Assembly (NCBI GenBank): GCA_943356395.1
Contig: CALRFC010000047.1
Coordinates: forward strand, 1-5,348
Source: Candidatus Nomurabacteria bacterium
GTDB lineage: Bacteria; Patescibacteriota; Minisyncoccia; Phycocordibacterales; UBA9973
Reading direction: 5' to 3'
Length of the DNA: 5,348 nucleotides
Both the position numbers and the translations under genes were made by a program. How positions within the stretch are numbered: position 1 is the stretch's first letter; every line of letters starts with the position of its first letter. Positions 4,367-5,348 of the stretch are shown in pieces. The notes under the pieces were generated by a model. It was not told the DNA's origin. It searched no databases and saw nothing but the letters and a program-made list of their open reading frames with translations.

Positions 4367-5348
4367 CTAAAGTACGACTCCCCCGCCTAAGCAAGTGTCG
4401 CCGTCGTAGATGACGACGGACTGGCCGGAAGCGACGAGGATAGGAGAATTGAATGCAATGACTAATGTCGAATTTCTAATTTCCAAAAGACTGCATGGGA
4501 GATGCTCGCCGTGGTAGCGGATCTGGCAAGTATAATTCTTCTCCATATCAGGCACGCCGGAAATCCAGTTGCAGTTTCTTATTCTAATATTCTTTAGAAC
4601 ATTAGAATAAGAAACTGCCCGAGTCGCACTCGTTTTGTGCGAAACAGTTATCGTATTATTTTTTACATTTTTCGCGACGATGTAGTAGCGATTGTCGTGA
4701 GGCGTCTTTTTCGTGATAGTAAATCCGTGCCGTTCGCCCAAGGTGAGGAACGCGGCGCCGTCGTGATGCCCGATAATCTCGCCTTTTTCGTCGAGCACAT
4801 TCCCCTTTTTCATTTTTATATAGTGCGAAAGAAATTCTTTTATATCCAAGTCGCCGAGCATGCAGATTCCTTGGCTGTCTTTTTTTGTTGCCGTCGGCAA
4901 GCCGAATTTTCCCGCGAGCTTCCGCACTTCCGTCTTTTTCAAATGGCCGATCGGAAAAAGCGTGTGCGACAAGTCGTCTTCCGTGAGTGTCCAGAGGAAG
5001 TAGCTCTGATCTTTTGCGTGGTCGGAGGCACGGAACATTTGACAATTGACATGTGACATTTGACGGGCTCTTGAATTTTTTTTATGTTCTATGTTTTGTG
5101 TTTTATGTTTTATGTTCTGGGCGTAGTGTCCGGTGGCGATAAAATCCGCGCCGTGAGCTTTTGCGAAACGCCAAAAAACGCCGAACTTGATCTCGCGATT
5201 GCACATGACATCGGGATTCGGCGTACGGCCGGCTTTGTATTCCGCGATCATGTAGTCAGCCACTTCCTTTTTATACTCGGCTTCGGCATCGCATTCGAGG
5301 AACGGGATACCCAAATGCGCCGCGACGCGAATAGCGGCGCGGCGCTCA
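4367..5348 (-). CDS. mnmA: tRNA-specific 2-thiouridylase MnmA, 5' end beyond window
   Basis: A cytoplasmic enzyme that activates U34 of tRNA-Lys, -Glu and -Gln with ATP and adds sulfur to give 2-thiouridine. The reading frame is open to the right edge (RRAAIRVAAHLGIPFLECD is typical MnmA), so the TTG at 5314 is not the start. The N-terminal PP-loop (SGGVDSS) must lie outside. Visible are GRTPNPDVMCNREIKFG with the first catalytic Cys (codon 5201-5203), FIATGHYA, KDQSYFLW, and DSQGICMLGD with the second catalytic Cys (codon 4862-4864). The C-terminal beta-barrel ends YDGDTCLGGGVVL. Between GHYA and KDQSYFLW there are about 35 residues where homologues usually have about 12-17; the extra part is encoded by two heptanucleotide arrays (5036-5063, 5081-5115). 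A 48-base inverted repeat at 4571-4618 encodes AVSYSNVLKNIRIRNC just before WISG. The frame is intact and the catalytic residues are kept, so it is probably functional. Confidence 0.95.
   Translation of the reverse strand, partial: ERRAAIRVAAHLGIPFLECDAEAEYKKEVADYMIAEYKAGRTPNPDVMCNREIKFGVFWRFAKAHGADFIATGHYAQNIKHKTQNIEHKKNSRARQMSHVNCQMFRASDHAKDQSYFLWTLTEDDLSHTLFPIGHLKKTEVRKLAGKFGLPTATKKDSQGICMLGDLDIKEFLSHYIKMKKGNVLDEKGEIIGHHDGAAFLTLGERHGFTITKKTPHDNRYYIVAKNVKNNTITVSHKTSATRAVSYSNVLKNIRIRNCNWISGVPDMEKNYTCQIRYHGEHLPCSLLEIRNSTLVIAFNSPILVASGQSVVIYDGDTCLGGGVVL
4571..4618. repeat. 48-base inverted repeat in mnmA containing copy 2 of the 28-base palindrome
   Basis: The arms GCAGTTTCTTATTCTAAT (4571-4588) and ATTAGAATAAGAAACTGC (4601-4618) are perfectly complementary over 18 bases, around a 12-base centre that can itself pair TTCT with AGAA. 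The inner 28 bases (4581-4608) match the palindrome at 243-270 at 24 positions. Two of the differences (positions 8 and 21) face each other and keep the base pair, as expected if the structure is selected or the copies descend from one hairpin. It is read through in frame by mnmA. Confidence 0.8.
5036..5063. repeat. Heptanucleotide array, four units, inside mnmA
   Basis: Plus-strand units are CATTTGA, CAATTGA, CATGTGA and CATTTGA, followed by a further C. In the mnmA frame this gives part of RQMSHVNCQMF. Because seven is not a multiple of three, gain or loss of one unit would shift the mnmA frame. Confidence 0.8.
5081..5115. repeat. Heptanucleotide array, five units, inside mnmA
   Basis: Plus-strand units are TTTATGT, TCTATGT, TTTGTGT, TTTATGT and TTTATGT, then a broken unit starting TCT. 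Read by mnmA, three units make seven codons, giving the heptapeptide repeat QNIKHKT / QNIEHKK. It lies 17 bases from the CATTTGA array and has the same unit length but a different sequence. Confidence 0.85.

Noticed and set aside
5036..5115. A CRISPR array
   Set aside because: The units are 7 bases long, directly adjacent and without spacers, and lie inside a coding frame.
5312..5314. TTG as start codon of mnmA
   Set aside because: The frame stays open to the right edge and the preceding residues (RRAAIRVAAH) match MnmA; the PP-loop that must come first is outside the window.

Overview
This window holds five protein genes, all on the minus strand. In transcription order they are mnmA (5' end beyond the right edge), mgtC-like, pepF-like, alaS and a PilM/FtsA-like gene (3' end beyond the left edge). 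I see no RNA genes, CRISPR array or transposase, and the gaps are short (128, 105 and 87 bases). The organism is probably a bacterium of the Candidate Phyla Radiation (Patescibacteria, Parcubacteria-like). This is an inference from the compact alanyl-tRNA synthetase, Lys-rich proteins, the gene starts without Shine-Dalgarno sequences, and short heptamer arrays that run through a coding region. No 16S or other decisive marker is present.

Layout, right to left. MnmA (5348 to 4367) makes the 2-thio group of wobble uridine 34 in tRNA. Its coding region carries two heptanucleotide arrays and a 48-base inverted repeat. After an 87-base gap with a promoter comes a five-helix MgtC/SapB membrane protein (4279 to 3788). 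The gene for an M3-family oligoendopeptidase (to 2020) overlaps its end, so the two are probably one operon. A 105-base gap holds a strong GC hairpin and the alaS promoter. AlaRS (1914 to 280) is a compact form without the editing-domain beta-barrel and the C-terminal C-Ala domain. A 128-base gap with two inverted repeats and a promoter precedes the PilM/FtsA-like gene (151 to the left edge). Two of the genes serve tRNA charging and modification; the rest is housekeeping, and the order suggests no dedicated pathway.

The non-coding signals are the most interesting part. All three gene starts that follow an intergenic gap have the same layout: an extended -10 box (TGN-TANANT) ends exactly 6 bases before the ATG, with no Shine-Dalgarno sequence. 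This predicts leaderless mRNAs. A 28-base palindrome occurs twice at 24 of 28 identity with a compensatory base-pair change, once between genes and once inside mnmA. The strong hairpin at 1950-1980 has its U-tract on the plus strand, where no gene is visible. I found no clearly new multi-gene system.
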